This document shows, in pieces, positions 1 through 10,073 of a stretch of DNA of 64,000 bases (positions are counted from its first letter, which is position 1; each line of letters opens with the position of its first letter). The DNA lies in contig JAUJNG010000011.1 of assembly GCA_030448265.1 (NCBI GenBank), forward strand, positions 121,681-185,680, written 5' to 3'. Source of the DNA: Abditibacterium sp. (GTDB lineage: Bacteria; Armatimonadota; Abditibacteriia; Abditibacteriales; Abditibacteriaceae). The position numbers and the translations under genes are program-made. Under the pieces are notes generated by a model that was given only the letters and a program-made list of their open reading frames with translations, had not been told where the DNA came from and did not search any database.

Positions 1-330
1 AAAGGCCGAACCGGCGCGATAATAAGCGACATTTGGCTCGGCGAGCGCGCGGCGCAGCTTGAACATTACGCCCGTCAGCGCCGAAGCGGAAAAGGAAGTC
101 GCTTCGACATCGACGCCTTCGCCGCGCAGCGTTTGGGCGATGGCGCGCCCGAAAACATCGTCGCCGAGGGCGCTGAGCCAGCGCGTTCGGTGCCCAAGGC
201 GCGCCAGGCCCAGACAAACCGTCGATTCGGCGCCCGCGAACGAAAACCCCAGCGCCGCGCCGATGTGCGGCAGAACGCCCGCAAACACGGCCATCGTTTC
301 GCCCAATGCGACGACTTGCGGCGCGGGCAT
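1..330 (-). CDS. kdgK: 2-keto-3-deoxygluconate kinase, PfkB family (5' part only)
   Basis: N-terminal 110 residues of a sugar kinase that runs off the left edge of the window. The protein starts MPAPQVVALGETMAVF and continues with a typical PfkB N-terminal core: GETM, then a gly-rich GAESTVCLGLARLG segment and a WLSALGDDVFG segment that matches the ribokinase family signature region. Family members phosphorylate 2-keto-3-deoxygluconate to KDPG in the cytoplasm. The start ATG (330-328) overlaps the TGA of eda by one base (TGATG), which indicates translational coupling in one operon. Being next to eda, which uses the product KDPG, supports KdgK over fructokinase or ribokinase, but the substrate is inferred from context. 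Confidence 0.85.
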   Translation of the reverse strand, partial: MPAPQVVALGETMAVFAGVLPHIGAALGFSFAGAESTVCLGLARLGHRTRWLSALGDDVFGRAIAQTLRGEGVDVEATSFSASALTGVMFKLRRALAEPNVAYYRAGSAF

Positions 331-998
331 CAACTTTCCCCTCGCGCCGCGTTCAAAACGGCCATGAAACGCCGCGTTTTGGCTTCCAAACCCGCGAAAT
401 CGCCGTCGCGCAGCGTCGCATTCGATACCAGTTCGCTCCCCACGGCGACCAGTGCACATCCGGCCTCGATCCACGCCGCCAGGTTGTCCAGCGACACGCC
501 GCCCGTCGGCGCCAACCTCAAAAACGGCAGCGGCCCCAGCAGGGCGCGCACGTAATCCGGCCCCAGCGTCGCGGCGGGAAACAGTTTCATGAAATCGGCG
601 CCCGCGCGGTGCGCCACCAGGCACTCGGTTGGAGTCATTGCGCCGCACATGATCGGGATTTGATGGGCGCGGCACATCTCTATCGAATCGAGTTGCAGCG
701 TCGGTGTGACGATGAACTGCGCGCCCGCTTCGATGGCGCGTCGCGCGTCGGCGGCGTCCAGAATCGTGCCCGCGCCCACGCTCATCGCGCCCTGAGCTTC
801 GGCGCGAATGGCAGCAATGAGTTCGAGCGCGTCGGGCGTGTTGAGGGTAACTTCCATCGCGCCCGCGCCGCCATTTCGCAGCGCGCGCGCCGCTTCGAGA
901 ACGCCCGCGCTCGACGCGGCGCGCACGATGGCGACCAGGCCGGCGCGGTGCAGGTCGGCGGCGGTCAGGGTTGGTTCTTCGGGAGTTGGCGGGGGCAT
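330..998 (-). CDS. eda: KDPG/KHG aldolase
   Basis: 222-residue class I aldolase that cleaves 2-keto-3-deoxy-6-phosphogluconate to pyruvate and glyceraldehyde 3-phosphate (Entner-Doudoroff pathway). The family catalytic residues are visible: Glu49 in AMEVTLNT and the Schiff-base lysine Lys138 in ADFMKLFPA. SVGAGTI and LAPTGGVSLDN supply the usual phosphate- and substrate-binding loops. The length matches the family (about 210 residues). It is the first gene of an operon with kdgK, overlapping it by one base, and is transcribed away from a LacI-family regulator 424 bp upstream, which is the likely controller. Confidence 0.93.
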   Translation of the reverse strand: MPPPTPEEPTLTAADLHRAGLVAIVRAASSAGVLEAARALRNGGAGAMEVTLNTPDALELIAAIRAEAQGAMSVGAGTILDAADARRAIEAGAQFIVTPTLQLDSIEMCRAHQIPIMCGAMTPTECLVAHRAGADFMKLFPAATLGPDYVRALLGPLPFLRLAPTGGVSLDNLAAWIEAGCALVAVGSELVSNATLRDGDFAGLEAKTRRFMAVLNAARGES

Positions 999-1422
999 TT
1001 GGGTTCGACACCGCGAAAACTTGGCTGGTGAAGTCGAGAAAAGCGGGATTTGCGTCGGGAGAAGCCTCTGTTTTTCAATCTACCCGTTTGGCACCCCGAC
1101 GGCGAGTCGCCGAAAAGAAAAAACAATCAGGCTGCAAGCTGGAAAGGCGGCCAAACCTTTCGCTGCGTGCGCGGGAGATTCGCCGTCTATCACAGGTGAT
1201 GGGCGACCGTCCCAACAGCGCGGCGCGCTCGGCGGTGAATTTGGCGCCATCGGCTTGCTGCGTTTGAGCGATCACCTCCGCTTCCAACCGCGCATCGGAA
1301 GCCGTCGCCAGTCCCGTTCTGGCGAGCGCTGCGACGCGCGGCGCGTCATTGGGCCAAACTCCCATCGCAAAGGGCCGGTTTGAGGCTCCAGCCCAACCGA
1401 ATCCGACACCGGACTGAGACAT
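999..1422. other. Intergenic region between eda and the LacI-type regulator
   Basis: 424 bp divergent region. It must contain the promoters of eda-kdgK (leftward) and of the LacI-type gene (rightward), but I see no clear -10/-35 pair and no obvious LacI-type palindromic operator. A minus-strand open frame covers much of it, but it continues antisense through the regulator gene and resembles no family I know. I regard it as non-coding. Confidence 0.4.
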
Positions 1423-2493
1423 ATGGCAACCATTGAAAGAGAGAAAGCCGCCACTATCGCTGATGTGGCGCGGCGCGCGGGCGTGGCCAAAAGCACGGCT
1501 TCGCGCCTGCTGTCGGGCGCGCGTCAGGGCACGCCGTGGGCGCGCGAAGCGGTCGAGCGGGCCTGCGATGAACTGGGCTACCGTCCCGATCCCAACGCCC
1601 AGAAACTGGCGCGCGGCCAGAGCCAGAACACCATCGGACTCTTCACCCATTTTCTGGATCTGGGCGTGGGCACCAAAACGCTGCGCCGCGTGCAGCAGCT
1701 GCTCGGTGAGCGCGGTTTTTCGGTTCCGCTTCACGTCACGATTTCGGGCATCGAGCATCAGGATCATCTGGCGCTTTTGCAAAACGTCTGCGCACAGCGC
1801 TACCGCGCTATCGTGGGCGCGCAGGCGTGGCTCTTGCGCGAGCGCGAGTGGGAGGAACTCGCGCAATACGGGCGCAATGGCGGGCCGGTCGTGCTCTACG
1901 ATCACACGCCGCGCCTGCCCATCGCGTGCGATCAGGTGCTTTTCGACATGGAAAATGGGTTTCGCGCCGCCGTCGCGCATCTGGCGGCGCTGGGGCACAC
2001 GCGCATCGGCACCTTTTTCGCGCCCATGCGCCATCCCGAAACCTCGCCGCAGCTGCGCGCTTTTGAACGGGTTTTGGGCGAGTTCGGCCTCAAACTGCGC
2101 CCGCACTGGCTCTTTCGCGGTCAGGGCCACATCGAACACGACCTCGAAGGCGCCCTCGCCGCGCAAACTTTTCTCGATTTAGCACCCTCGAAACGCCCCA
2201 GCGCCATGCTCATCGTCAGCGACAGCGCCGCGATGGGTTTCGCCACGGTTTTGAGCCGCAGCGGCCTGCAAATCCCCCGCGATTTGAGCCTCGTCGGGCA
2301 CGACGACAAACCCATCGCCGCACTTTGCTCACCGCCGCTCACCACGATTTCTTATCCCGTCGAAGCCATCGCTGCGCGCGTCGTGGAACTGCTGTGCGAG
2401 CGGCTCGACGGCACCTACAACGGCCCGCCGCGCACCGAAATCATCAGTGGAAATTTGGTCGAGCGCCACAGCACCGCCGCTCAAAAAGGCTAA
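1423..2493 (+). CDS. LacI-family transcriptional regulator
   Basis: 356-residue repressor-type protein. Residues 10-60 hold the LacI helix-turn-helix and hinge (TIADVARRAGVAKSTASRLL, then ELGYRPDPNAQKLARG). The rest is a periplasmic-binding-protein-like sugar sensor with the usual landmarks (GHTRIGTFF, SAMLIVSDSAAMGF, RDLSLVGHDD, PLTTISYP). It lies divergent to eda-kdgK, so it probably senses a sugar acid or related metabolite and controls that operon; this is inference from position. The gene end is unusual: the stop codon lies inside the left arm of a perfect 19-bp inverted repeat that encloses a 14-bp tandem repeat. Confidence 0.9.
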   Translation: MATIEREKAATIADVARRAGVAKSTASRLLSGARQGTPWAREAVERACDELGYRPDPNAQKLARGQSQNTIGLFTHFLDLGVGTKTLRRVQQLLGERGFSVPLHVTISGIEHQDHLALLQNVCAQRYRAIVGAQAWLLREREWEELAQYGRNGGPVVLYDHTPRLPIACDQVLFDMENGFRAAVAHLAALGHTRIGTFFAPMRHPETSPQLRAFERVLGEFGLKLRPHWLFRGQGHIEHDLEGALAAQTFLDLAPSKRPSAMLIVSDSAAMGFATVLSRSGLQIPRDLSLVGHDDKPIAALCSPPLTTISYPVEAIAARVVELLCERLDGTYNGPPRTEIISGNLVERHSTAAQKG

Positions 2494-2579
2494 AGGTTGA
2501 AGGCTAAAGGTTGAAGGCTAAAGGTTGAAGGCTAAAGGTTGAAGGCTACGAATCTTTAGCCTTTAGCCTTTTTGAGCGG
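2477..2579. repeat. 19-bp inverted repeat enclosing a 4 x 14-bp minisatellite
   Basis: Arms 2477-2495 and 2561-2579 are perfect reverse complements. Between them lie four exact copies of GGCTAAAGGTTGAA (2488-2543) and a partial fifth, then two CTTTAGCC words that can pair with any of the four GGCTAAAG words. The left arm contains the stop codon of the LacI-type gene. The structure could act as a transcription terminator with several alternative stems. The tandem copies look like slippage products. Confidence 0.85.
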
Positions 2580-2733
2580 TATGATGGTAGGAAATTCCCT
2601 GGCAACCGGTTCCCGTATTTATCAGCCGCACTTCGGCAGCCCCAGGCGGCCTCGAATGGCTTCCCTTTCAAAAACCAGCTCATCGGCCATCGGAGTGACG
2701 CAGTTGGATCCCTGCCAGCAACTTTGGTCGAGG

Positions 2734-2800
2734 CGGGGCTTGCGCCCTGTTGCAATCCTGGGTTCTCCCGATTGGAAGAGGGCGCAAGCCCCGTTTTTGC
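2734..2800. terminator. Strong hairpin, possible terminator
   Basis: Perfect 15-bp stem (2734-2748 pairs with 2779-2793) with a 30-nt loop, followed on the plus strand by TTTTTGC. It could terminate readthrough from the LacI-type gene or form part of a leader for the downstream gene. The region 2580-2733 in front of it carries no recognisable gene or known riboswitch. Confidence 0.55.
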
Positions 2801-2853
2801 ATTTTCGAGAAGCGCAACCCGCCGCGCGTGATTTCGTCTACCCATGCCGTCGC

Positions 2854-2862
2854 TGTTATAAT
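2854..2862 (+). promoter_or_regulatory. Extended -10 promoter for the secreted ORF / secA
   Basis: TGTTATAAT is a perfect extended -10 element (TGn plus TATAAT). No good -35 box is present 17 bp upstream, as expected for extended -10 promoters. Transcription would begin near 2869, only about 17 nt before the ATG at 2886, giving a very short leader without a Shine-Dalgarno sequence. Confidence 0.55.
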
Positions 2863-2885
2863 TGCAGCGTCTTTCCGGCATTTTT

Positions 2886-3299
2886 ATGGCATTTCTCGGC
2901 TCGATTCTGCGTTCGCGGCGCGGCGATTTCAATCTGTTTTTAATCGCCGCCCTCGTCGCGCTTTTGGTCGTGCCAGGCGCCTCGCACGCCGCAATTGCGC
3001 CGCAAAGCGCCGAGGCGGTTCTGCTCTGGCTGCAAAGCGAAAGCTCCGCAACCTCAAATGCCGCGCCGCTCGCCAAGTCGAGCGAACTGCTTTCGATTTC
3101 GCATCGCATCGCCGAAACTTCGCCGCAAAAGTCCGCCGAAATCCAGCTTTCCGCCGCGACTTTTCACTGCGGCCAACATCTGGCATCCCCCGCGCCAGAG
3201 AACACCCTCCGACCTGAAATCCCGACCATCGCGCCGACTTTAGAGCGTCATGCCGTCGCGCATCTGTCGGGCGTTCGCACCAATCGCCGGTTGAATTAA
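2886..3299 (+). CDS. Small secreted protein upstream of secA (possible translocation-monitoring peptide)
   Basis: 137-residue protein of unknown family. It has a basic N-terminus (LRSRRGDF), a hydrophobic core (LFLIAALVALLVVPG) and an Ala-X-Ala-like cleavage site (ASHA|A), so it is a likely Sec substrate. The mature part of about 100 residues is Ser/Ala-rich and ends LSGVRTNRRLN. It sits 112 bp upstream of secA in the same orientation, and a stem-loop starts at its stop codon. That layout resembles secM-secA of gammaproteobacteria, where a secreted arrest peptide controls secA, but no sequence similarity to SecM and no RAGP/RAPP-type arrest motif is visible. A TTG at 2862 is an alternative start. 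The regulatory role is inference. Confidence 0.6.
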   Translation: MAFLGSILRSRRGDFNLFLIAALVALLVVPGASHAAIAPQSAEAVLLWLQSESSATSNAAPLAKSSELLSISHRIAETSPQKSAEIQLSAATFHCGQHLASPAPENTLRPEIPTIAPTLERHAVAHLSGVRTNRRLN

Positions 3300-3378
3300 A
3301 TAGCCACAGAGGACACAGAGAAAACACAGAGGATTTTTATGATTTCCTGTGCTCCTCTGTGTTTCTCTGTGGCTATTT
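3298..3378. repeat. CACAGAG-type inverted repeat between the secreted ORF and secA
   Basis: Outer arms AAATAGCCACAGAG (3298-3311) and CTCTGTGGCTATTT (3365-3378) pair perfectly, and further CACAGAG/CTCTGTG words pair inside. The right arm is followed by a T-rich run, so it may act as a terminator or attenuator before secA. The same family of element occurs at 58638-58727 and a related one at 55361-55483, so it is a dispersed repeat rather than a secA-specific structure. Confidence 0.8.
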
Positions 3379-3411
3379 TTGTTTGTTTCACCCATTTTTT
3401 AGAGGTTTTCC

Positions 3412-6400
3412 ATGTCCCTGTTAACAAAATTATTCGGCAATAAGTCCGATATTTCCGGCTCTTCCACCGAGGCCGAAGGCGTTTTAGGCGCCGTCACGCG
3501 CCTCTTCGATAAAAACGAAAAAGAGATCGCTAAACTGCGCCCCCTGGTCGATCAAATCGGTAAAATCGGCGAAGAAATTCGCGCTCTGTCCGACGACGAA
3601 CTCAAAGCGCGCTCTCACGCGCTGCGCCAGAGGTTCCGCGAAGAAGTCACGGCGCGCTTGCAGGCGCAGGGCCAGGAATGGCTCGAACTCGATTCACAGC
3701 ACACCTGGAGCGACGCCTACACCAAAACGCGCCGCGCGGCGGAAAAAGAAGTCCTCGCCGCGATTTTGCCCGAAGCCTTCGCCCTGGTGCGCGAAGCGTC
3801 CGACCGCACCATCGGTCTGCGGCATTTCGATGTGCAGCTCATTGGCGGCGCGGTGCTGCATTCGGGAACCATCGCCGAAATGCGAACCGGCGAAGGAAAA
3901 ACCCTCGTCGCCACTTTGCCCGCGTATTTGAATGCGCTGTCGGGGCGCGGCGTTCACTGCGTGACTGTGAACGATTATCTCGCCGAGCGCGATGCCAACT
4001 GGATGCGCCCGATTTACGAATTTCTGGGCCTCACCGTCGCGTTTTTGCAAAACGACATGGATTCGGAGGCGCGCCAGATCGCCTACGCCGCCGATATTTT
4101 GTATGGCACCAACTCCGAGTTCGGCTTCGATTATCTGCGCGACAACATGGCGCGTGGGCCGGAAGACATGGTGCAGCGCCCGCTCAATTTCGCCATCATC
4201 GACGAGGTAGACAACATCCTCATCGACGAAGCGCGCACGCCCCTGATTATCGCGGGTCAGGTCGCCAAAACCGACCGCGCCATTCGTCGCCAGGGGATGA
4301 GCACCACCTGCGACGGCGTGGCGAAAATCCTCATGCCCGCCGTCTCCGACCGCGAAGTAGAAGCCTTCATTGACACCTTTTCCAGCAAAGGAAAAGTCGA
4401 TGTCGGCGGACTGGCGGAAGCGATTTTCGCGCGCGGCGCCTTCCAGCCCGCGACTGATTATCTCATCGAAGCCTATCTGCTCACCGATAAATCGGCGCAA
4501 ACCGAGAACGCGGCGCATCTTCTCGATGCCGCCGACGAACTCTTCGCCGACAAACTCATCTCACCCGAAGGCCGCGACCGGCTCGAAAAACTGGCGCTCG
4601 ATGCCACCAAACCTGCCGAACTCCACGCCGCGTGGCGCGCGGAAATCGAGCGCATTCTGGGCACCTTTGAAACGGCGTTTTTGAATGCCAAAGACGGCGA
4701 CTACAACGCGCAATTATTGGCCTACGATCTTACGCTGTCCGAGGAAGCCTCGCTGGAAATCGAGCCGCAAATCGACCAGGCCGCCGACAAAGAGAATTTC
4801 GTAGCGCTGATTATCGCCGACGAAATGGCGCGGCGCGGCTTCATCGAAGAGGACGCCGTTGACGCGGTTGCTTCGGCTTTGCAAAATGGCCGCGATGCGT
4901 TTCGCCTCGCCGTTTTGGAAGCGCGCGGCCATCTCAGCGACGCCGACCAGGTTTTGCGCGACAACGTGGCCGAAGAAGCTGCCACGCCCGACTCTGCGCG
5001 CAAAATCGTCGCGGCGCTCGAAACCGTCAACACCCTGGTGCCGTTCGAAACCGCGCAGCGTTTGTGGGAAACCGTGCAGCTGCCGCAGGGCCGCGACGGA
5101 CTGCGGAGCGAAATCGCGCGCGCCATCGAAACTCAGGGCGGCGAAGCAGCGCAAAAAATCCGCGAGTTGACGACGACTTACGGCGCCGCGCGCGACGAAT
5201 TTTTGAAAAACCAGAGCGCGACGCTCAAAACCGCGCTGGGCAAAATGGAAAGCGTGGCGCGCCTGGCCGAAAAAGGCGAAAGCGCCGACACGCTGCAAAA
5301 GGCGTTGCAGCGCGAACTCGCCAAATCGGGCGCGTTCGCCAATGCGACCAAAGCCGCCGCGCAGTTCGTCAAAGACCAGAACAAGGCTTACGACGCGACG
5401 GCGGAGCATCTCATTGAGGAAATGTCGCAGTGGGTCGAGATTCCGCGCGACGCCAAAAAAGCCCTCGTTTCCATTCTGGCCGAAGGCGGGCGCCAAAACG
5501 AAGTCGCCGAGCGCCTCAACCTCGCCGTGCGCGATTTGCCAGGCGACGCGACCGAACTCGCCGCCATCGCGGGCGACGGCGCGATGCGTTTGCAAACCTG
5601 GCGTCACGAAAACGCGATTTCGTTCGTCGAAAAAATTACCGCGCTCTTGCCCCTGCCAGAAGAAAACCAGACCGCGATTCACCGTGCCATCGAAGACGGC
5701 ACTTTCGGTTCGAGCGGCTTTGAAGAGTTCGTCGGCGCGCAGCTTTTGAACTCTCCCGAAATCGCGCCGCTTTCCGGCGCCATCGAAAGTTACGGCGAGG
5801 CGTGGGACGCTTTCAAAGCGCAGTCGAACGCGCAGTTGGTGGATGACATCGCCGCCACGCACGAAATGAGCGCCGACGCGCGCGAAAATCTGGCGGAATT
5901 GCTTGCCAGACCGCTTTCCGGCGCGCTCGACAAAGCGATTTTCGAGGTTTTGGCCGCCGATGTCGTCGCGCGCCATCTCGAACCGCTTCTCAGCGCCGAC
6001 AACGCGCCCGCATTTACGGCGGAAGTCAAGCGCCGCGTGCCGCTTTCCAAGGACATTTCCAACAAGCTCAAGCCCGTCGAATTTGAAGGGCGCAGCGCGG
6101 AGCAGTTGTCGCGCGCCTTGCAGCGCCTTGTGGTTCGCTCTCTGGAAGTGATGCCATTTGAAGATTACAAGCGCGTGGTCAAAAACCTGGGCTGGCTCAC
6201 CGAAAAAGACGAAAAACGCCGCACCGCCGCCGTCACCGACATGGGAACGCTCGTCGCCGAGCGCGAAGCCGCGCGTCCCGTCTTCACCGATCCCGACGGC
6301 TTTCTCGACACGCTGTTGCAGGGCGAAATCCTCACCGAAGAAGAAGCCGAAATCGCCAAACGCGCTCAGGTCGAAGCGGGCGAGGAATCGCTCACGTCCG

Positions 6401-9400
6401 TCATCGACCGCGTTCTGCGCCTGCCCGCCGAGCGCCGCCGCCGTCTCGCCGAAGCGAAACTGGCGGAAGTGCAGCCGATTCTCGATCAGGGCATCAAAGC
6501 GCACGCGCTGTTTCAATACAACGTGAATTATGTGATTGGCGGCGGCAAAGAAATCGTCATCGTGGACGAATTCACGGGCCGCACCATGCCAGGACGCCGC
6601 TTTTCGGAAGGTTTGCACGAGGCGCTCGAAGCCAAACACGGTTTAGAAGTGCAAATCGAATCGCAGACGGTTGCCACAATCACGATTCAGAACTATTTCC
6701 GGCTTTACAACAAGATTTCCGGCCTCACCGGAACCGCCAAAACCGAGGAAACCGAGTTCGCTAAAACCTACGGCATGGAAGTGGTCACCGTGCCGACCAA
6801 CAAGCCCGCGCGCCGCAAAGACGCGCCCGACGTGGTTTATAAAACCTCGGAAGCCAAACTGCGCGCCATCACTTTCGACATTCTGGAGCATCACTGCGCC
6901 GGTCAGCCATGTCTGGTCGGCACGCGCAGCGTCGAAAACTCGGAGCGCATGGCGCAAAGGCTTTCCGCGCAGGCGCTGCAAACTCTGGTTTTGGCGCATC
7001 TCATCAAAGACCGTTTATGGAACGACAAAAACGTGCCCGCCGCCGATAAAGAACAGCTTTTCGGTTTCGTGCGCCAGCCGCTTCTCAATCTCAATCCGGT
7101 TCAGGTCAAAGGTCTGGCGAAGCAAGTCGGGCTGAATCCCGATGTGACGGCGGACGAAAACATCGACAAATTGCTGTCGCTGTTCACGCTTCCCAACCTC
7201 GACCGCACGCGGCTCATTATCGCGCTCAAACAGGGCTTACCGCACAACGTTCTGAACGCGAAAAACCATCGTAACGAAGCGCGCATCATCGCCGAAGCCG
7301 CGCGTCCTGGCGCCGTCACCATCGCCACCAACATGGCGGGGCGCGGCGTGGACATCATTCTGGGCGGCAGTCTCGACGGCGAAAGCCGTTGGCGCGTGCT
7401 GACGCAGCAGACTCTGGCGCGCGCGATGGAAGGCAAGGGCGTTCATATTCGCTCGCGCAACGCCGAGGCGACGCAGCAAATGGTGTCGCGCCTCCAACCT
7501 GAGTCGCTGCAAACCCTCGCCTGGGCCGTTGCAAATCTGAAAACCGTCGAAGAGTTGGAACGGGCGAAAGGATTGGAAGGCCAGGCCGCCAAGGAACTGC
7601 GCGACGCATTGGGCGGCGATTTGACGAGTCCCGATTTCGCCAACCGCGTTCGCTCCCGCGCGCGGCGCTTCAATCTGCTCGAAAAACTGCCCGTCGATTT
7701 GCAGCCGCTCGATGAGCGCATTTTGCAAGGCTTCGTGGCGGAACTGAGCCGTTTGATGGGCCGCGAATATGCGGTTGCCGATTTGAAAAACTGGCTCGAA
7801 AGCGGCGTCGCGGCGCAGGAACACCTCGCGCAGGGCGCAAGTTTGAGTCTGGATCAAGGCCAATTGGCGCTTCTTTTCACCCTGGCGCGTCCGATGGCAT
7901 TTTCGATGGACGCGAGCGAAAAATTGCTCGATTTATTAAGCGAAGCGCCCGATTTGGACAGGCAGCTTCTGGAACTGGTCGCGGCGGGCGGCAATCTGCA
8001 ACCTCCGGCGCTCGCGGCCAATGTGGGCAGCGTGACGAGCGAATGGGTCACGGCGCGTTTACAGGAACTGAATGTTCCCAACGCGCAGGCGGCGACCGAC
8101 CGGCTGGGCGATTTGCCGTCGGATTCGATTGAAATCAACGAGTTTCAAATCGCTGGGCTGCTGGGCGAGAGTTTCATGGGCACGCCCTGGCTGCGCGAGC
8201 GGCTTTCGGCGTGGGAAATCGTGGGCGAAGCGCGCGCTTTTCCGGCGACCGAGGAAATGCAGCAAGCCTTGCAGGACGCCGAAGTGGTGCATTTGCGACT
8301 GGATAAAAAGGCGCTCGCCAAAAAACGCGCGGCGTGGTCGCTGCCGCATCGCCGCCGCGAAATGGTCGCCGTCGAAGCGCCCAATCTGGTGTTGTTGCAG
8401 GAACTGGCGGGCATCGTCGGGGCGGACGCGCCGATTCTCGATCCCGAATGGCTCCATCACGCCATCGTCGGGATGAATCTGCTCACTGATGAAGACGTGA
8501 TGCAGGCGCAGATGATGGCGCAGGTGCAGGACGAAAACGGCGTCGAATCCGTCCAGCCCATTGATGTGCTGGTCTATCGTCTCAAACTGATGCCGATGCT
8601 CGAAGCCGTCAAACCCGTGGTGCGCGAAGCGGCGGCGCAGGTTGGCAACGAGCCGGACGCTCTTTTCGGCGCCCTCGCCAACGTCGCGCCCTGGCTGAGT
8701 CATTTCGTGGACGCGGAATGGCTCCAGAAAACCCTCGCCGAAGCGCCCGCGCCAGAGGAAACGCCTGTGGAAGAATCCGCAATCCGCAATCCGCAATCCG
8801 CAATGGTAGAGATTGAAACCGGTGTCGCGGGCCAAAGCGCCGACATCGTGTTGGAAAGCGAAGCGCGTCCCGAAGACATCGCGCACACCTCCGACCGCGA
8901 CGAAGTGACCGGCATCGGTGGACTTCACATCATCGGAACCGAGCGCCACGAATCGCGGCGCATCGACAACCAGCTCAGAGGCCGCGCCGGACGCCAGGGC
9001 GACCCAGGTTCGAGCCGGTTTTATATCTCGCTCGATGACGAGTTGTGGCGACTCTTCGGCACGCGCGGGCAGTTTCTGCTCAAGTCGTGGGACGAAGACG
9101 AACCGGTGGAAGCGGGCTTAATCACCAAGCAAATCGAGCGCGCGCAGAAAAAAGTCGAATTAAATCACTTCGAGGGCCGCAAGCAGACGCTGCAATACGA
9201 CGACGTGATGAACGTGCAGCGCGAAGTGGTTTACCGCGAGCGCCGCCGCGCTTTGCAGGGCGAGGATATCCGCGATACGGTGGTCGATATGGTGACCAAA
9301 GCCGCGCTCGCCGAAGCCGAAAAACACGCGCCGCGCGACGTGCGCGCCGAAGAATGGGATACGCGCAAGTTGTATCTCGGTCTGGGCCGTTTGTTCGGTC

Positions 9401-10038
9401 TGGGGGCGATCAAAAATCACCTCAGCGAAGAGGAGTTGGCCGACGCGCACTGGGTCGAGCGTCCAGGCAACGCGCTGGGTAATCCCGACTACGATTTCGC
9501 CCTCGCCGACGGGCGCGGGCTGTTTGAAATCGTAGAAGCGCTCTATCAGGAACGCGAAGAGGCTTTGGGAACCGACAGCGTGCGCGGTCTGGAGCGCTGG
9601 CAGGTGATGCGCTCGATTGACGAGCATTGGATGGAGCATCTGGCGGAGATGGACTATCTGCGCGATGCGATCTGGCAGCAGGGCTACGCGCAGAAAGAGC
9701 CGATTGGCGTTTACCGTCAGGAAGGTTTCGCGCTGTTTCAAAAAATGCTCGGCGAGATTCGCCGCGAAGTCACGGAAGCGATTTTCTCCTACGATATTCC
9801 CGATTTCGAGAATCTCGAAGCCTCACCCGAAGTGGGCGAACTGATGGAAGCGCGCCTGGTGGACGCTTTCCCGATGGACGACGGCCTGGAAGACGGTTTC
9901 CAGCCCGAAAAAGACGCTGACGGCGAGGGCGCCGACCCGCTTGTGATTCACCAGCACACGCGCGGCGGCACGCCAGGGCAGGGCAATCCTGATGCGCCGC
10001 TCAATCGGGCACAGCGTCGCTCGCAGCGCAACCAGTAG
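3412..10038 (+). CDS. secA: Preprotein translocase ATPase SecA, giant form with three large insertions
   Basis: 2208 residues against about 800-1000 for ordinary SecA, in one uninterrupted frame. SecA drives preproteins through SecYEG by ATP hydrolysis. Conserved parts in order: N-terminal NBD1 with MRTGEGKT (157-164), [13 protein letters not shown], and [12 protein letters not shown] from 264; [12 protein letters not shown] and [13 protein letters not shown] from about 1029; [25 protein letters not shown] from 1302; [20 protein letters not shown] and [10 protein letters not shown] after about 1835; IERAQKKVE and LQYDDVMN; a helical scaffold end with [17 protein letters not shown]. Non-family blocks interrupt the preprotein-binding domain (about 300-1020), NBD2 (about 1190-1275) and NBD2 again (about 1321-1829). 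They are mostly charged and probably helical. The C-terminus lacks the zinc-binding cysteine motif and ends [11 protein letters not shown]. The SD GAGG lies 8 nt before the ATG. Confidence 0.93.
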   Translation: MSLLTKLFGNKSDISGSSTEAEGVLGAVTRLFDKNEKEIAKLRPLVDQIGKIGEEIRALSDDELKARSHALRQRFREEVTARLQAQGQEWLELDSQHTWSDAYTKTRRAAEKEVLAAILPEAFALVREASDRTIGLRHFDVQLIGGAVLHSGTIAEMRTGEGKTLVATLPAYLNALSGRGVHCVTVNDYLAERDANWMRPIYEFLGLTVAFLQNDMDSEARQIAYAADILYGTNSEFGFDYLRDNMARGPEDMVQRPLNFAIIDEVDNILIDEARTPLIIAGQVAKTDRAIRRQGMSTTCDGVAKILMPAVSDREVEAFIDTFSSKGKVDVGGLAEAIFARGAFQPATDYLIEAYLLTDKSAQTENAAHLLDAADELFADKLISPEGRDRLEKLALDATKPAELHAAWRAEIERILGTFETAFLNAKDGDYNAQLLAYDLTLSEEASLEIEPQIDQAADKENFVALIIADEMARRGFIEEDAVDAVASALQNGRDAFRLAVLEARGHLSDADQVLRDNVAEEAATPDSARKIVAALETVNTLVPFETAQRLWETVQLPQGRDGLRSEIARAIETQGGEAAQKIRELTTTYGAARDEFLKNQSATLKTALGKMESVARLAEKGESADTLQKALQRELAKSGAFANATKAAAQFVKDQNKAYDATAEHLIEEMSQWVEIPRDAKKALVSILAEGGRQNEVAERLNLAVRDLPGDATELAAIAGDGAMRLQTWRHENAISFVEKITALLPLPEENQTAIHRAIEDGTFGSSGFEEFVGAQLLNSPEIAPLSGAIESYGEAWDAFKAQSNAQLVDDIAATHEMSADARENLAELLARPLSGALDKAIFEVLAADVVARHLEPLLSADNAPAFTAEVKRRVPLSKDISNKLKPVEFEGRSAEQLSRALQRLVVRSLEVMPFEDYKRVVKNLGWLTEKDEKRRTAAVTDMGTLVAEREAARPVFTDPDGFLDTLLQGEILTEEEAEIAKRAQVEAGEESLTSVIDRVLRLPAERRRRLAEAKLAEVQPILDQGIKAHALFQYNVNYVIGGGKEIVIVDEFTGRTMPGRRFSEGLHEALEAKHGLEVQIESQTVATITIQNYFRLYNKISGLTGTAKTEETEFAKTYGMEVVTVPTNKPARRKDAPDVVYKTSEAKLRAITFDILEHHCAGQPCLVGTRSVENSERMAQRLSAQALQTLVLAHLIKDRLWNDKNVPAADKEQLFGFVRQPLLNLNPVQVKGLAKQVGLNPDVTADENIDKLLSLFTLPNLDRTRLIIALKQGLPHNVLNAKNHRNEARIIAEAARPGAVTIATNMAGRGVDIILGGSLDGESRWRVLTQQTLARAMEGKGVHIRSRNAEATQQMVSRLQPESLQTLAWAVANLKTVEELERAKGLEGQAAKELRDALGGDLTSPDFANRVRSRARRFNLLEKLPVDLQPLDERILQGFVAELSRLMGREYAVADLKNWLESGVAAQEHLAQGASLSLDQGQLALLFTLARPMAFSMDASEKLLDLLSEAPDLDRQLLELVAAGGNLQPPALAANVGSVTSEWVTARLQELNVPNAQAATDRLGDLPSDSIEINEFQIAGLLGESFMGTPWLRERLSAWEIVGEARAFPATEEMQQALQDAEVVHLRLDKKALAKKRAAWSLPHRRREMVAVEAPNLVLLQELAGIVGADAPILDPEWLHHAIVGMNLLTDEDVMQAQMMAQVQDENGVESVQPIDVLVYRLKLMPMLEAVKPVVREAAAQVGNEPDALFGALANVAPWLSHFVDAEWLQKTLAEAPAPEETPVEESAIRNPQSAMVEIETGVAGQSADIVLESEARPEDIAHTSDRDEVTGIGGLHIIGTERHESRRIDNQLRGRAGRQGDPGSSRFYISLDDELWRLFGTRGQFLLKSWDEDEPVEAGLITKQIERAQKKVELNHFEGRKQTLQYDDVMNVQREVVYRERRRALQGEDIRDTVVDMVTKAALAEAEKHAPRDVRAEEWDTRKLYLGLGRLFGLGAIKNHLSEEELADAHWVERPGNALGNPDYDFALADGRGLFEIVEALYQEREEALGTDSVRGLERWQVMRSIDEHWMEHLAEMDYLRDAIWQQGYAQKEPIGVYRQEGFALFQKMLGEIRREVTEAIFSYDIPDFENLEASPEVGELMEARLVDAFPMDDGLEDGFQPEKDADGEGADPLVIHQHTRGGTPGQGNPDAPLNRAQRRSQRNQ
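8774..8801. repeat. Four tandem AATCCGC units inside the third SecA insertion
   Basis: Four exact 7-bp copies, translated as [19 protein letters not shown] sequence within the third insertion of SecA. The coding sequence on either side stays in frame. It shows that at least part of the insertion arose by expansion of simple sequence. Confidence 0.85.
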
Positions 10039-10041
10039 AAG

Positions 10042-10073
10042 AAAAGACCGCAGCGATTGCTGCGGTCTTTTTT
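10042..10073. terminator. Rho-independent terminator of secA
   Basis: AAAAGACCGCAG pairs with CTGCGGTCTTTT around a 6-nt loop and is followed by a T run, starting 3 nt after the secA stop. A near copy lies at 11268-11297 as part of a duplicated secA 3' end. Confidence 0.9.

Noticed and set aside
1075..2166. 363-codon minus-strand frame over the LacI-type gene and upstream region
   Set aside because: Mostly antisense to the regulator; the upstream part has no recognisable family.
2580..2800. Possible SAM, cobalamin or c-di-AMP riboswitch
   Set aside because: Some short words are similar (CCTGGCAACC, GGTTTTTG), but the required conserved blocks are not present in order on either strand.
4714..6639. 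641-codon minus-strand frame inside secA
   Set aside because: Antisense to the first SecA insertion. I considered that the insertion might instead be a gene on the other strand, but the plus frame is continuous with conserved SecA on both sides.
9900..10038. Zinc-binding C-terminal tail of SecA
   Set aside because: No CxCxSG...CH or CC motif is present; the tail ends [11 protein letters not shown].
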